A stretch of 41,655 nt of DNA from an uncultured Bacilli bacterium (GCA_950097225.1 CATNCE010000012.1:1-41655), one strand, 5' to 3'. Shown: positions 16,133 to 24,841, numbered from the stretch's first letter. Translations and numbers: made by a program. The notes: generated from the sequence alone by a model not told the origin.

Positions 16133-17411
16133 TATTAATTTGATTAGAGAAAATGAAACTATAGTAAAAGAGAATATTAAGAAGAAATTTCAAGATGAAA
16201 AGTTAGCAATAGTTGATGAGATTAGTGAACTTGATAAAGAGTATCGTGAAGTTAAAATAAAAATGGATAATGAGCGTGCGGAAAAGAATCGTCTTAGCAG
16301 TGAGATTGGTGCTCTTATGCGCGATAAGAAAATTGATGAAGCTAACGAGATTAAGAAAAAAATTGCCGAAATGGGAGAAGAAGTTGAGTATTTAACTAAG
16401 CGTGAAGAAGAGTTATCGAAATTAATTAAAGAGAAAATGATGGTTATTCCCAATATAGTTGCTGATAGCGTACCTATTGGGAAGGATGACTCGGAAAATG
16501 TTGAGTTAAAGAGATTTGGTGAGGCAGTAGTTCCAAGCTATGATATTCCTTATCATGCAGATATATTAGCGCGTTTTAATGCTTTAGATAAAGAGGCATC
16601 AGGACGTACTAGTGGGAATGGTTTTTATTATTTGATGGGAGATGCTGCAAGATTATCTAGTGCCATGCTTAGTTATGCTAGAGATTTTATGATCGATAAG
16701 GGATTTTGTTATTGTATTCCACCATTTATGATTAGAAGTGATGTAGTAACTGGAGTTATGTCATTTGCGGAGATGGATGCGATGATGTATAAAATTGAAG
16801 GTGAAGACTTGTATTTAATTGGAACTTCTGAACATTCAATGATTGGTAAATTTAAAGATCAAATTATAAAAAAAGAGAGTTTACCAATAACGATGACTTC
16901 TTATTCACCTTGTTTTAGAAAAGAAGTGGGAGCTCATGGAATCGAAGAAAGAGGAATATATCGTGTTCATCAGTTTGAAAAACAAGAGATGATTGTTTTA
17001 TGTGAACCAGAAGATAGTGAAGAGTGGTATGAAAAGATGTGGCAATATACTGTTGAATTATTCACAAGTTTAGATGTACCTGTTCGTCAATTAGAATGTT
17101 GTACAGGAGATCTTGCTGATCTAAAATATAAATCATGTGATATTGAAGCATGGAGTCCAAGACAACAAAAATATTTTGAAGTTGGTTCTTGTTCTAATTT
17201 AACAGATGCACAGGCTAGACGTTTGGGTATTCGTGTTAAGGGAGAAAAGGGAAATTATTATTTACATACCTTAAATAATACAGTTTTAGCATCAACGCGT
17301 GCTTTAATTGCACTTTTGGAAAATAATTATAATGAAGATGGGTCTGTTAATATTCCTGTTCCATTAAGACCATATATGGGTGGAAAAGAGAAAATAGAAC
17401 CAGTTGCTTAA
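16125..17411 (+). CDS. serS: Seryl-tRNA synthetase
   Basis: Class II synthetase, 428 aa, full length. The N-terminal tRNA-binding coiled coil spans about residues 25-105 (alternating E/K helices). The catalytic domain carries the motif 2 segment FRKEVGAHGIEERG and the motif 3 segment NNTVLASTRALIALLEN. GAAGGAG precedes the ATG, which overlaps the nudix stop. It is controlled by the Ser T-box. Confidence 0.96.
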   Translation: MIDINLIRENETIVKENIKKKFQDEKLAIVDEISELDKEYREVKIKMDNERAEKNRLSSEIGALMRDKKIDEANEIKKKIAEMGEEVEYLTKREEELSKLIKEKMMVIPNIVADSVPIGKDDSENVELKRFGEAVVPSYDIPYHADILARFNALDKEASGRTSGNGFYYLMGDAARLSSAMLSYARDFMIDKGFCYCIPPFMIRSDVVTGVMSFAEMDAMMYKIEGEDLYLIGTSEHSMIGKFKDQIIKKESLPITMTSYSPCFRKEVGAHGIEERGIYRVHQFEKQEMIVLCEPEDSEEWYEKMWQYTVELFTSLDVPVRQLECCTGDLADLKYKSCDIEAWSPRQQKYFEVGSCSNLTDAQARRLGIRVKGEKGNYYLHTLNNTVLASTRALIALLENNYNEDGSVNIPVPLRPYMGGKEKIEPVA

Positions 17412-17435
17412 AGAGAAAATTTTCTCTTTTTCTTT
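17411..17435 (+). terminator. Terminator after serS
   Basis: Palindrome AAGAGAAAATTTTCTCTT followed by a T-rich tract. Confidence 0.65.
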
Positions 17436-17579
17436 TGTGACGGTTTTGGCTTTGTTATTATTTAGTTAGGGAAATTTTTAATAAGTGATATAATAAACAT
17501 GAATGAATATCCGAAATTTATTGAATAAGTTGAAGGGGCATAAATCAAGTAAAAAAGATTATGTAAGGTAGTATTGAAA

Positions 17580-18185
17580 ATGGATGAGATGTTGAAGAGA
17601 TTAAAAGTAATGACTTATTTAGACCGAGAAGAACAGGTTTTGAGTGTGCAAGAGAATTTTTCTTTAGTTAAAGAATGGTTTATTTTATCCGGGTATAGAC
17701 TTGATTTTAATTTATTTTATCAAGTGAAGAAGTATTTGATATTTTTTGGTAAAAAGTATTTAATTGATACTAAAGATATTGAAGTCTTAGTTAGAAAAGC
17801 ACAAAACTTAGATGAAATAATTATAAAATTACAAATTCCTAAAATAGCTTTTGGCAATTACAAATCGGTAAATATTTATCAGAGTGCAGCTAGTCTTTAT
17901 GATGATTTTAGGAAAATTCTTTTAAATAAAGATCATTTGAAAAAGGATAAAAAAAGATATGTACATAATTATGCTTGTTATATTGCTAAAGTAGTTTTAG
18001 AGGAAATGAATGTGACAAAGTTAGAGAGTGATGCTTGGGTTTTGCAGTTTAAACAACTTATGAATTTAGTGATTAAAGCATTTATAGATAAACAGTATTA
18101 TAGTCTAGAACGAAGAGCAATTGCTAATTATGTAGATAACTCAAATATAGTTAGGTATATATTAACTATGCCACATAGTGAATAA
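17580..18185 (+). CDS. Unknown 201-aa protein
   Basis: Soluble, helical, Lys/Tyr-rich protein without recognisable motif, signal peptide or membrane segment. The start is the ATG at 17580 with AAGGTAG upstream; an in-frame TTG two codons earlier is less likely. A TATAAT at about 17489 suggests its own promoter. A hairpin GATTTT...AAAATC at about 18196-18216 with following T's may end it. It sits between serS and ftsK on the same strand. Confidence 0.6.
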   Translation: MDEMLKRLKVMTYLDREEQVLSVQENFSLVKEWFILSGYRLDFNLFYQVKKYLIFFGKKYLIDTKDIEVLVRKAQNLDEIIIKLQIPKIAFGNYKSVNIYQSAASLYDDFRKILLNKDHLKKDKKRYVHNYACYIAKVVLEEMNVTKLESDAWVLQFKQLMNLVIKAFIDKQYYSLERRAIANYVDNSNIVRYILTMPHSE

Positions 18186-18293
18186 ATAAATAAAGGATTT
18201 TGTAGAAGAAAATCATGTTTATTTTACATTTTAATTGACAAATATAATTTATTAAAAGGTTAATTTAAGGTATAATGAGATTAAGGTGATAGT

Positions 18294-20552
18294 ATGGCTA
18301 AGCGTAAAAGAAAAAAACAAAGCAGCTCGACAAACTTTAAATTTTCTGCTGAAATTACGGGTCTTATTTTAATCTTAATGGGGGTCATTGGATTAGGAGT
18401 ATTTGGATCAGTTGGTAATATTATAAAGGAGTTTGCAATATTTTTATTTGGTTCTTATTATAATGTTTTAATTGTATTAGTTTTAGTATTAGGGGCTTAT
18501 ATGCTATTTAAAAGAAAGTTACCTAATTTCTTTAATGCGCGTTTAATAGGTTTGTATTTATTAATAGCGTCTTTTTTGACTTTTGCTCATATGAATCATA
18601 TAGAATCAGGGATAAAATTAGGGGCAGCTATTAATAATTCAACAGAGATCTTTTTAACAGTTATTGGAGACCACAAGTATATTAATTTAAGTCAAACAGG
18701 GGGTGGAATAATCGGTCTTGTTTGCTCTTGGTCGTTAGTCTCTTTATTAGATAAAGTTGGAACGTATATTATTTTAGGAGTTATTTGTCTTTTTGGGGTA
18801 ATACTTTTAATTAATCTTTCTTTTGCTGATTTGATTGATAAGATTGTTGAGATGTGGAATACTCGTGAAAAAACGCCAAAGAAAGAGAAGATACCTAATG
18901 ATGCAAAGGCCTTAGAAAAGAGAAGAATTTATGATCAAGATGAGGAACCAGAAATTGATGATAGTTCGATTTTAATAAATTCGGTTCAGGATTTAAAGAA
19001 GAATACGGAAGTTATTGAAGATGATATCCATCAAGAGCAGGCTCCTATTCTTCCAGTGCAGGAAGTTCCCCTTATTACTATTAATTCAAATTATCGTTTG
19101 CCAAAATTAGATGAGGTTTTAGATCCTGTTAAGAAAAATAAAAAGCAAAATAGTGAAGATTTTATTAAGCAGACAAGTTTGGCTTTGCAAAATGTTTTAG
19201 CGGATTTTCAGATTACTGCTAAAGTTGTGGCAGTTCATGAAGGACCTACAGTTACTCAATTTGAAATAGCGATAAAAAATGGAACAAAGGTTAGCAAGAT
19301 TACTAGTATATCAAAGGAGATTGCCCTTTCTTTAGCTGCTAAAGATGTTCGTATAGAAGCACCAATTCCTGGTAAGACAACGGTTGGTATTGAGATTCCA
19401 AATAAGGTGACTTTTGGTGTTCAAGTTCGCGAGGTTTTAGAGTCAAAGCAGAAAGATATGTCAGGAATGAAGATACCAGTTTCTTTAGGAAAAGACATCA
19501 ATGGTAATAACTGTGTTTGTGATTTATCTAAGACACCACATTTATTAGTAGCAGGTTCTACTGGTTCTGGTAAATCAGTTTGTATAAATTCATTTATAAA
19601 TAGTATTTTAATAAATAAAAGACCTGATGAAGTAAAATTGGTTTTAGTTGATCCAAAGAAGGTTGAGTTATCAAATTATAATGGCATACCTCATTTGCTT
19701 TGTCCGGTTGTTTGTGATCCTAAGAAGGCAAGTATTGCACTTCAAAATATTGTAAAAGAAATGGAAAAACGTTATGACGTGTTTGCCGATGAAAAGGTAA
19801 AAAATATAGTTGGTTATAATGAGAAAATGGCTGCTCTTAAGAAAAAGAATCCCGAAGATAATACGATTCAACTTATGAGTTATATAGTTGTTATCATCGA
19901 TGAGTTAGCAGATTTGATGTTAGTTGCTTCCAAAGAAGTAGAGGATTCAATTATGCGTATTACGCAGATGGCTCGTGCTGCTGGTATTCATTTAATTGTT
20001 GCAACACAACGTCCAAGTACTGATGTTATTACCGGAGTTGTTAAAGCTAATATTCCTTCGCGTATTGCATTTGCCGTTGCTTCACAGATTGACTCACGAA
20101 CTATTCTCGATATGGGTGGAGCTGAGAAATTACTTGGAAAAGGTGATATGTTGTATAAACCGATGGGAGAAAATACACCGCTTCGTATTCAGGGTAATTT
20201 TATAAGTGATGAAGAAATTGAACGAGTTATTGAGTATGTTTCAAATGAGCAAGCTGCTTCATATGATGAATCATTAACTCAGTTAAATGATAGTTCTATT
20301 TCTAGTAGTAATGTCGATGGGGAACGTGATACTTCTGAAGATGATCCTCTTTATAATGAAATTGTCGAGTTTGCGATTGAATCGCGTAAGGTGTCAGCAT
20401 CGCTTTTACAAAGAAGATTCAGGTTAGGGTATAATCGTGCTGCTAGAATAGTTGACATATTAGAAGAACGAGGAGTTATTGGTCCAGCCAATGGTTCTAA
20501 GCCAAGAGAAGTGCTAATTGGTAAGGATGGTGCGATAGAAGAAGATGCTTAG
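18294..20552 (+). CDS. ftsK: DNA translocase FtsK/SpoIIIE
   Basis: 752 aa. The N-terminal four-helix membrane domain (about residues 17-180) is followed by a charged linker, then the alpha and beta motor domains with Walker A GSTGSGKS near residue 422, Walker B VVIIDELADLM, and a C-terminal winged-helix gamma domain (SASLLQRRFRLGYNRAARIVD) that reads KOPS/SRS sequences. It pumps chromosomal DNA at the division septum. GGTGAT precedes the ATG. The symbol could equally be spoIIIE; the length fits either. Confidence 0.95.
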   Translation: MAKRKRKKQSSSTNFKFSAEITGLILILMGVIGLGVFGSVGNIIKEFAIFLFGSYYNVLIVLVLVLGAYMLFKRKLPNFFNARLIGLYLLIASFLTFAHMNHIESGIKLGAAINNSTEIFLTVIGDHKYINLSQTGGGIIGLVCSWSLVSLLDKVGTYIILGVICLFGVILLINLSFADLIDKIVEMWNTREKTPKKEKIPNDAKALEKRRIYDQDEEPEIDDSSILINSVQDLKKNTEVIEDDIHQEQAPILPVQEVPLITINSNYRLPKLDEVLDPVKKNKKQNSEDFIKQTSLALQNVLADFQITAKVVAVHEGPTVTQFEIAIKNGTKVSKITSISKEIALSLAAKDVRIEAPIPGKTTVGIEIPNKVTFGVQVREVLESKQKDMSGMKIPVSLGKDINGNNCVCDLSKTPHLLVAGSTGSGKSVCINSFINSILINKRPDEVKLVLVDPKKVELSNYNGIPHLLCPVVCDPKKASIALQNIVKEMEKRYDVFADEKVKNIVGYNEKMAALKKKNPEDNTIQLMSYIVVIIDELADLMLVASKEVEDSIMRITQMARAAGIHLIVATQRPSTDVITGVVKANIPSRIAFAVASQIDSRTILDMGGAEKLLGKGDMLYKPMGENTPLRIQGNFISDEEIERVIEYVSNEQAASYDESLTQLNDSSISSSNVDGERDTSEDDPLYNEIVEFAIESRKVSASLLQRRFRLGYNRAARIVDILEERGVIGPANGSKPREVLIGKDGAIEEDA

Positions 20553-20567
20553 TAAAGTGTCTTTTTT
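20543..20567 (+). terminator. Terminator after ftsK
   Basis: AGATGCTT / AAGTGTCT arms with two G-U pairs, tetraloop, six T. The stem includes the ftsK stop codon. Confidence 0.6.
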
Positions 20568-20576
20568 GTAAATTGT

Positions 20577-20622
20577 TATTGACAATAAAATGATGCCTAT
20601 GGTAAACTAAACGTCACATAGG
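20577..20622. promoter_or_regulatory. Operator-like palindromes between ftsK and the 139-aa gene
   Basis: A 13-mer palindrome TTATTG-A-CAATAA (20577-20589) and an inverted repeat CCTATG / CATAGG (20596-20601 and 20617-20622), upstream of the promoter at 20643. No regulator is known. Confidence 0.3.
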
Positions 20623-20642
20623 ACTATTCTATTGGCTGGAAA

Positions 20643-20671
20643 TTGACATAATTTTAAATTTTTAGTATAAT
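20643..20671 (+). promoter_or_regulatory. Consensus promoter of the 139-aa gene
   Basis: TTGACA, exactly 17 nt, TATAAT. A fully consensus housekeeping promoter. Confidence 0.8.
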
Positions 20672-20704
20672 TTAGGTGTAGTTGAGGAATGAGGGGGAAA
20701 AATT

Positions 20705-21124
20705 ATGAAAGGATATATTCTTGATTACGTTAACGAGAATGAGTATAAAAAGCTTGAACGTGCTTTAAAAAAGTATAATATGCTAGCGTTTAAAAAACTT
20801 AATTTTGAATATTATCCAGCGTTGAGAAATGGTGAGTTCCTTGGTGAATTAATGAGCTCTGATAAGAAGAATAATACAGAGACTTATGAGTTAAAGTTGC
20901 CAAGTGATCATTTGTTTACTCAAGTTCATGGAGAAGTCAAAGTAAGATACATAGTATATAAAAAAGAAAATATCGTTATGCTTGATACTATATTGCCTAC
21001 GGATATTTTATTAGAAGGACATGTAGCTGAGCTTACAACGTATAAAGGCGTAATGATTTCAAAAGCAAATGCTGATAAGGATAAATTTTTAGTTAATTTA
21101 TTTTCAGCAATGGATAATAAATAA
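20705..21124 (+). CDS. Unknown 139-aa protein
   Basis: Soluble protein, N-terminal helix (NENEYKKLERALKKYN) followed by beta-rich segments. No domain recognised. It is monocistronic with a perfect promoter and its own terminator, and GAGGGGG precedes the ATG, so it is probably well expressed. Confidence 0.7.
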   Translation: MKGYILDYVNENEYKKLERALKKYNMLAFKKLNFEYYPALRNGEFLGELMSSDKKNNTETYELKLPSDHLFTQVHGEVKVRYIVYKKENIVMLDTILPTDILLEGHVAELTTYKGVMISKANADKDKFLVNLFSAMDNK

Positions 21125-21128
21125 TGAT

Positions 21129-21157
21129 AAAACACTTTTTATGGAGTGTTTTTTTTT
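21129..21157 (+). terminator. Terminator of the 139-aa gene
   Basis: AAAACACT / AGTGTTTT with an 8-nt loop and a long T run. Confidence 0.75.
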
Positions 21158-21165
21158 GCCTAAAT

Positions 21166-21194
21166 TTGCTTTTTTTTGTGTATTCTGCTAGAAT
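21166..21194 (+). promoter_or_regulatory. Promoter of the 270-aa/65-aa gene pair
   Basis: TTGCTT, 17 nt, TAGAAT, about 30 nt ahead of the ATG. Confidence 0.6.
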
Positions 21195-21223
21195 AACTGG
21201 TAAATTTTAAGGCGGGGTTTTGC

Positions 21224-22036
21224 ATGCAAGTAGCAGATGTATATATGAATAATGAAGGACAATATATTGATATTAACGATTTATCTTTTAAAAAAGTTGT
21301 TAATAGATTTCAACTTCTGACAAAATTATCATTTGAAGAGTTGGCTTATTTGTTTTCAGGAAGTCACATTCGTGTGGATGACTATGCATCGCAAGTTGAA
21401 TGTTTAATGATGGCTGTATTGGGTGATCCAGATTATAGAAAATACCAAAGTGTCTTGTATGAGATATTAAAGTATGAGGGATTTAATATGCGTTATGAGC
21501 TTATTCTTTATATGCGTTATTTGGCTGATATTCATAAAAGAGAGATTACTGATAAAAAAATTATGGATATTAAAAATAGTTTACAGGTTAAAGATTTAGT
21601 ATATGAACAAGGGAAGTTAATATTTGATACAAGAGATTATGGAGAAATTGTAGTTGAACCAATATTAAATTATTTAAATGGACAGGATGAAGCTTGTAAT
21701 TATGTTAGACGCGAAATCATGTTAGGACATTGCAATTCTATCTCTTGGGATTTATTAGAGTATCTTGATTATGCAAGGGTGGTTTGTTCATTACTTCCTA
21801 CATGTTTTAAGGGAAGTTATTATCACACGTATTTAAAATTAGATGGGCAAGTTATTGATGCTGCTGGCTATATGGCTTTATCGGAGGAGAAGTTTAATTG
21901 CCTATTTGAGCCAAGTGAAATATATGATTTAGATAAAAGAAGTGCACACTTGGAATATTCTAAAATAAAGGATAAGCGTCTTTCTTATTATCCAGAGGCT
22001 TTAGCAATTGCTTATTCAAGACAAATGAGGGGTTAA
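21224..22036 (+). CDS. Unknown 270-aa protein
   Basis: Soluble, mixed helical protein. The C-terminal third (CFKGSYYHTYLKLDGQVIDAAG then a Tyr-rich stretch) has the look of a small papain/transglutaminase-like or regulatory fold, with a Cys-x15-His spacing, but this is too weak to name. It shares an operon with the 65-aa gene (1-nt gap). No signal peptide. Confidence 0.65.
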   Translation: MQVADVYMNNEGQYIDINDLSFKKVVNRFQLLTKLSFEELAYLFSGSHIRVDDYASQVECLMMAVLGDPDYRKYQSVLYEILKYEGFNMRYELILYMRYLADIHKREITDKKIMDIKNSLQVKDLVYEQGKLIFDTRDYGEIVVEPILNYLNGQDEACNYVRREIMLGHCNSISWDLLEYLDYARVVCSLLPTCFKGSYYHTYLKLDGQVIDAAGYMALSEEKFNCLFEPSEIYDLDKRSAHLEYSKIKDKRLSYYPEALAIAYSRQMRG

Positions 22037-22037
22037 A

Positions 22038-22235
22038 ATGAAATATAAAAAAGCGAGAAAAATTAGTTATAATAAAAATTGCTACCGAATTATTATTAGA
22101 GAAGATAACAAGATAGGTTTTATGAAAATTATTGGCTACAAAGACAACAATAAAGAGGAGTATGCTTTTCCTACAGCTCAAGAGTTTTTGCATTTGAGTA
22201 GTGTTTTAAATGTCAGTAATAGTATAAAGTTTTAG
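22038..22235 (+). CDS. Small basic protein, 65 aa
   Basis: Lys/Asn/Tyr-rich small protein starting MKYKKARKISYNKN. GAGGGG lies 6 nt before its ATG, overlapping the end of the preceding gene, and a terminator follows its stop, which supports it as a real coupled gene. Function unknown. Confidence 0.6.
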   Translation: MKYKKARKISYNKNCYRIIIREDNKIGFMKIIGYKDNNKEEYAFPTAQEFLHLSSVLNVSNSIKF

Positions 22236-22236
22236 G

Positions 22237-22259
22237 AAGGCACTTTGAGTGTCTTTTTT
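22237..22259 (+). terminator. Terminator of the 270-aa/65-aa pair
   Basis: GGCACT, loop TTG, AGTGTC, six T. Confidence 0.7.
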
Positions 22260-22261
22260 CA

Positions 22262-22693
22262 TGAAATATAATGCAAGTTTTATTTACTATTAATAAATTT
22301 AAAAAGGAGGTTGCACCATCATAATATTCCTTATTATTGTGTTTTTTATCATATTAATAAAAATAGTACCAACTTTGAACTGAACCCCATTTCTTGGACA
22401 ATGAGAAATACGTCAGGTATAAAACATTTGATTAGGCTAATTGATAAGCATTGAATTCATTTAGCAGACGAGCCAGATCAAGATCCTTATAACTATGGTG
22501 AAGTTATTTGGGGAGGAATAGGATTGATTATATGCCTGTTCCACATTTTGACACTCCTGAGCATCCAGAATCACATTTAATGTATGATGTTGTTTCTTAT
22601 CTTCAAAATCATAATTTGATTCTTTCTCTTATCCTAATTATCTTCTTACTCATAGCCTTACTTTTTACTTTAGTAAAGTAGTAATCTATAATA
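22262..22693. other. Degraded intergenic region with gene and possible IS remnants
   Basis: No intact gene of normal size. A strong AAAAGGAGG at about 22302 precedes a hydrophobic frame without an ATG. The segment ACTTTGAACTGAACCCC followed by ATTTCTTGGAC (around 22371-22401) looks like an IS3/IS150-group terminal end, but no transposase or second end was found. Further on, one frame reads DEPDQDPYNYGEVIWGG and the next phase continues VPHFDTPEHPESHLMYDVV, as if a gene had been frameshifted near 22511-22530. Confidence 0.4.
22532..22681 (+). pseudogene. 49-aa C-tail-anchored remnant or small membrane protein
   Basis: Frame MPVPHFDTPEHPESHLMYDV... ending in one C-terminal membrane helix (about residues 29-47, LILSLILIIFLLIALLFTLV). 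GGGAGG lies far (about 16 nt) from the ATG, and coding-looking sequence continues upstream in another phase, so it is more likely the end of a broken gene than an intact one. A minus-strand terminator and then a plus-strand terminator follow. Confidence 0.35.
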
Positions 22694-22733
22694 AGAAAAA
22701 AGCACTCAATTTACTTTCAGTAGATTAAGTGCT
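22694..22733 (-). terminator. Minus-strand hairpin terminator
   Basis: 15-nt arms (22701-22715 and 22719-22733, one mismatch, one G-U) with a 3-nt loop; on the minus strand it is followed by TTTTTTCTTATT. Probably a backup terminator for the tRNA transcript. Confidence 0.65.
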
Positions 22734-22748
22734 AACCAAGTTATTGGC

Positions 22749-22790
22749 GAGTACTCAACATTGGAGTGTTAAGTATTCCCTTTTTTATTT
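22749..22790 (+). terminator. Plus-strand hairpin terminator
   Basis: 12-nt arms GAGTACTCAACA / TGTTAAGTATTC (one mismatch, one G-U), 6-nt loop, then CCTTTTTTATTT. It ends transcripts entering from the degraded region. Confidence 0.65.
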
Positions 22791-22821
22791 TATGCAAGTT
22801 TCCTTGACATATTCATAATAA

Positions 22822-22852
22822 CATAAAAACGCGCTTTTATCAAGTGCGTTTT
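22822..22852 (-). terminator. Terminator of the tRNA operon
   Basis: AAAACGCGCTT / AAGTGCGTTTT (one G-U) with a T-rich tail on the minus strand, about 36 nt after tRNA-Leu. Confidence 0.6.
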
Positions 22853-22887
22853 ATATTGTTACTCGAAGTTCGAGTTTGATATTATTC

Positions 22888-22972
22888 TGGTGCAGGTAAC
22901 AGGAGTTGAACCTGCACGGATTACTCCACTAGATCCTAAGTCTAGCGCGTCTGCCAATTCCGCCATACCTGC
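22888..22972 (-). tRNA. tRNA-Leu (UAG), CCA encoded
   Basis: 85 nt including CCA. Acceptor stem GCAGGTA / TACCTGC, long variable arm as expected for Leu, anticodon loop CTTAGGA with anticodon TAG, T-loop GGTTCAACTCC. It is the second gene of a two-tRNA transcript, 4 nt after the upstream tRNA. Confidence 0.95.
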
Positions 22973-22976
22973 ATAC

Positions 22977-23053
22977 TGGTGGATCTTGTAGGACTCGAAC
23001 CTACGACCGCCCGGTTATGAGCCGGATGCTCTAACCAACTGAGCTAAAGATCC
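22977..23053 (-). tRNA. tRNA with CAU anticodon, probably tRNA-Ile2 (lysidine), CCA encoded
   Basis: 77 nt including CCA. Acceptor GGATCTT / AAGATCC, anticodon loop CTCATAA, T arm GTAGGTTCGAGTCCTAC. The body (TTTAGCTCAGTTGGTTAGAG, CGGTCGTAGG) matches my recollection of the Bacillus tRNA-Ile(CAU) that TilS converts to lysidine-AU, more than elongator Met. Initiator Met is excluded because the acceptor starts with a paired G-C and the stem lacks the three G-C pairs next to the anticodon loop. Elongator Met remains possible. Confidence 0.9.
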
Positions 23054-23071
23054 ATTTGCCATTGCTCTATA

Positions 23072-23100
23072 AATATAACACAAAAAAATTACTTGTGCAA
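23072..23100 (-). promoter_or_regulatory. Promoter of the tRNA pair
   Basis: On the minus strand TTGCAC, 17 nt, TATATT, about 19 nt before the first tRNA. Confidence 0.65.
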
Positions 23101-23182
23101 TAACTTTTTGCATCCATATTTGTCCAATTTTCGTTCTTTTTAGGATAAAATCAAGAAAAGTAGTACTTATAAGATAGTTTAT

Positions 23183-23211
23183 TTGCTTTTTTTATATTAG
23201 TGTGTTACAAT
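23183..23211 (+). promoter_or_regulatory. Promoter of the adhesin-sortase operon
   Basis: TTGCTT, exactly 17 nt, TACAAT, about 32 nt before the ATG. Confidence 0.65.
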
Positions 23212-23242
23212 ATACCGCAATTCAAGGGGAAAGGAAGATATT

Positions 23243-24841
23243 ATGAAGAAATTCAAACTTGTATCATTAATTATGATATTGGCAGTTATGTTGTTTGGTG
23301 GCATTATTAATGCTAGTGCAGCAACTATACTACCAGATGCTGTTGTATCTGATGCAACACAAAATGCAACTTTACCAAATGGTTTAAGAGAAGTTGAATA
23401 TATAAAGAACTTCCCAGTTGTTATGAAGACAGCTGAAAATGGTAAATACTATATTTATTGTATGTATCTATCTGCGACGTATGCAGCAAATATTAAATTT
23501 ACTAAAACTGGTACTGTTGATCCTGGATATGTCTTTATTTTAAGAAATAGTCCTAATACAGGGGATAAAGATAAAGATTTCTATATTACTCAAATGGCAG
23601 TTTGGTATTATGAAGATTATTTGACAGGAAAAGACTTTAACTTAGTAAGAGAAGTTAAAGAATACATTGTATCAAATGTAAAAACTGATGCAGTAGCTCG
23701 TTATATATATAACCTATATAGAGGAGCAAAGACTTATAAAGGAGAAGTAGGTTCACTTAAATTAGATCAAAGTAAAGTAACATTTACTTTAGAGAATGGT
23801 TATTACGTTTCAAGTACTATTAAAGTTACTAAAGAAAATTTAAGTGGAAAGATTAGATACTCTTTAACTAATACACCAGCTGGTTCACAAGTCGTTAAGA
23901 GTGGAGAAAATGGTGTTAAGGTTAAAATACCTGCTGATAAGATTCCAGAAGGAAAACAGTTAACATTTAATTTAAATGTTGAAAGTGAATATACAACTTA
24001 TACTGGATATTATTATTTTCATAGTAATAAGTATCAAAGAGTATTATTTCAAGAGCCATTAGAAAATAAGGTAGCCGTTAGTGATACTTTATCAATGGTA
24101 GTAAAACATTATAAGGAAAATCATGATGTTAATATTAGTAAAATGGATGTTACTCAATCAAAAGAGATTCCTGGAGCTACTTTAGTGGTAAAGGATAGTA
24201 ATGGGACCAAAATTGCTGAATGGGTTTCAACTAATGAAGCACATAAAATCACTTTGAAAAGTGGAGAATATAGTTTAACAGAGACTTTAGCTCCTAATGG
24301 TTATAAGTTATCAAAGACTACTATTCATTTCTTAGTAGATGCAGTTGGTGCTGTATTTGTAAAAAACGAAGAAGGTAAGTACGTTAATGTTGATAAGGTT
24401 ATTATGATAAATGAACTTATTGATGTTATTTCGGTAGCTAAGAGAGATTCTAAAACTAATAGTTTTGTAAGTGATGCTATTTTAGTTATTAAAGATGAAA
24501 ATGGTAATACAATTAAGGAATTTAAAACAGGAAATACATTGTATCAATTGTCTTTAGATCCTGGTAAGTATACATTATCAGAAGTTAAAGCACCAGTTGG
24601 ATATTTGTTAAGTGATGTAGTAGTTAAATTTGAATTATTGAGTGATGGAACACTTAAAGTTATGAATGATAAAGGGGAATATACTGATAGTGCAATTATA
24701 AATTATTATAATACACCAGAACAAAAAGAAGAACATGAAGTTCCAGCAACTTCTCAAAGTTCGACATTATTGATTATAGGTGGAATAGCACTATTAATTG
24801 GTGGAATTGCTTGTGCAAAGAAGACAATTAAAGAATGCTAA
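23243..24841 (+). CDS. Thioester-domain surface adhesin with two SpaA repeats and sorting signal
   Basis: 532 aa. The signal peptide (residues 1-27) ends at ASAA. A thioester-type domain follows: Cys73 in YYIYCMYL and Gln117 in YITQMAVWYY fit the Cys-Gln pair that forms an internal thioester used for covalent attachment to host or surface amines. Residues 165-270 form a beta-rich linker. Two SpaA/Cna-B-like domains follow, each with a candidate isopeptide Lys (Lys300, Lys400) and Glu in the xEx-APxGY motif (TETLAPNGY with Glu347, SEVKAPVGY with Glu447). The C-terminus has a non-canonical sorting motif VPATS (500-504), a membrane helix and a short KKTIKEC tail. It is directly followed by a sortase gene that overlaps its 3' end, probably its dedicated enzyme. 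The thioester call rests on motif and context only. Confidence 0.85.
   Translation: MKKFKLVSLIMILAVMLFGGIINASAATILPDAVVSDATQNATLPNGLREVEYIKNFPVVMKTAENGKYYIYCMYLSATYAANIKFTKTGTVDPGYVFILRNSPNTGDKDKDFYITQMAVWYYEDYLTGKDFNLVREVKEYIVSNVKTDAVARYIYNLYRGAKTYKGEVGSLKLDQSKVTFTLENGYYVSSTIKVTKENLSGKIRYSLTNTPAGSQVVKSGENGVKVKIPADKIPEGKQLTFNLNVESEYTTYTGYYYFHSNKYQRVLFQEPLENKVAVSDTLSMVVKHYKENHDVNISKMDVTQSKEIPGATLVVKDSNGTKIAEWVSTNEAHKITLKSGEYSLTETLAPNGYKLSKTTIHFLVDAVGAVFVKNEEGKYVNVDKVIMINELIDVISVAKRDSKTNSFVSDAILVIKDENGNTIKEFKTGNTLYQLSLDPGKYTLSEVKAPVGYLLSDVVVKFELLSDGTLKVMNDKGEYTDSAIINYYNTPEQKEEHEVPATSQSSTLLIIGGIALLIGGIACAKKTIKEC

Noticed and set aside
21960-22193. 77-aa minus-strand open frame opposite the 65-aa gene
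   Set aside because: The plus-strand gene has a ribosome binding site, coupling and a terminator; the minus frame has none.
22371-22410. Insertion sequence
   Set aside because: Only one short end-like motif; no transposase frame, no matching second end and no target duplication.
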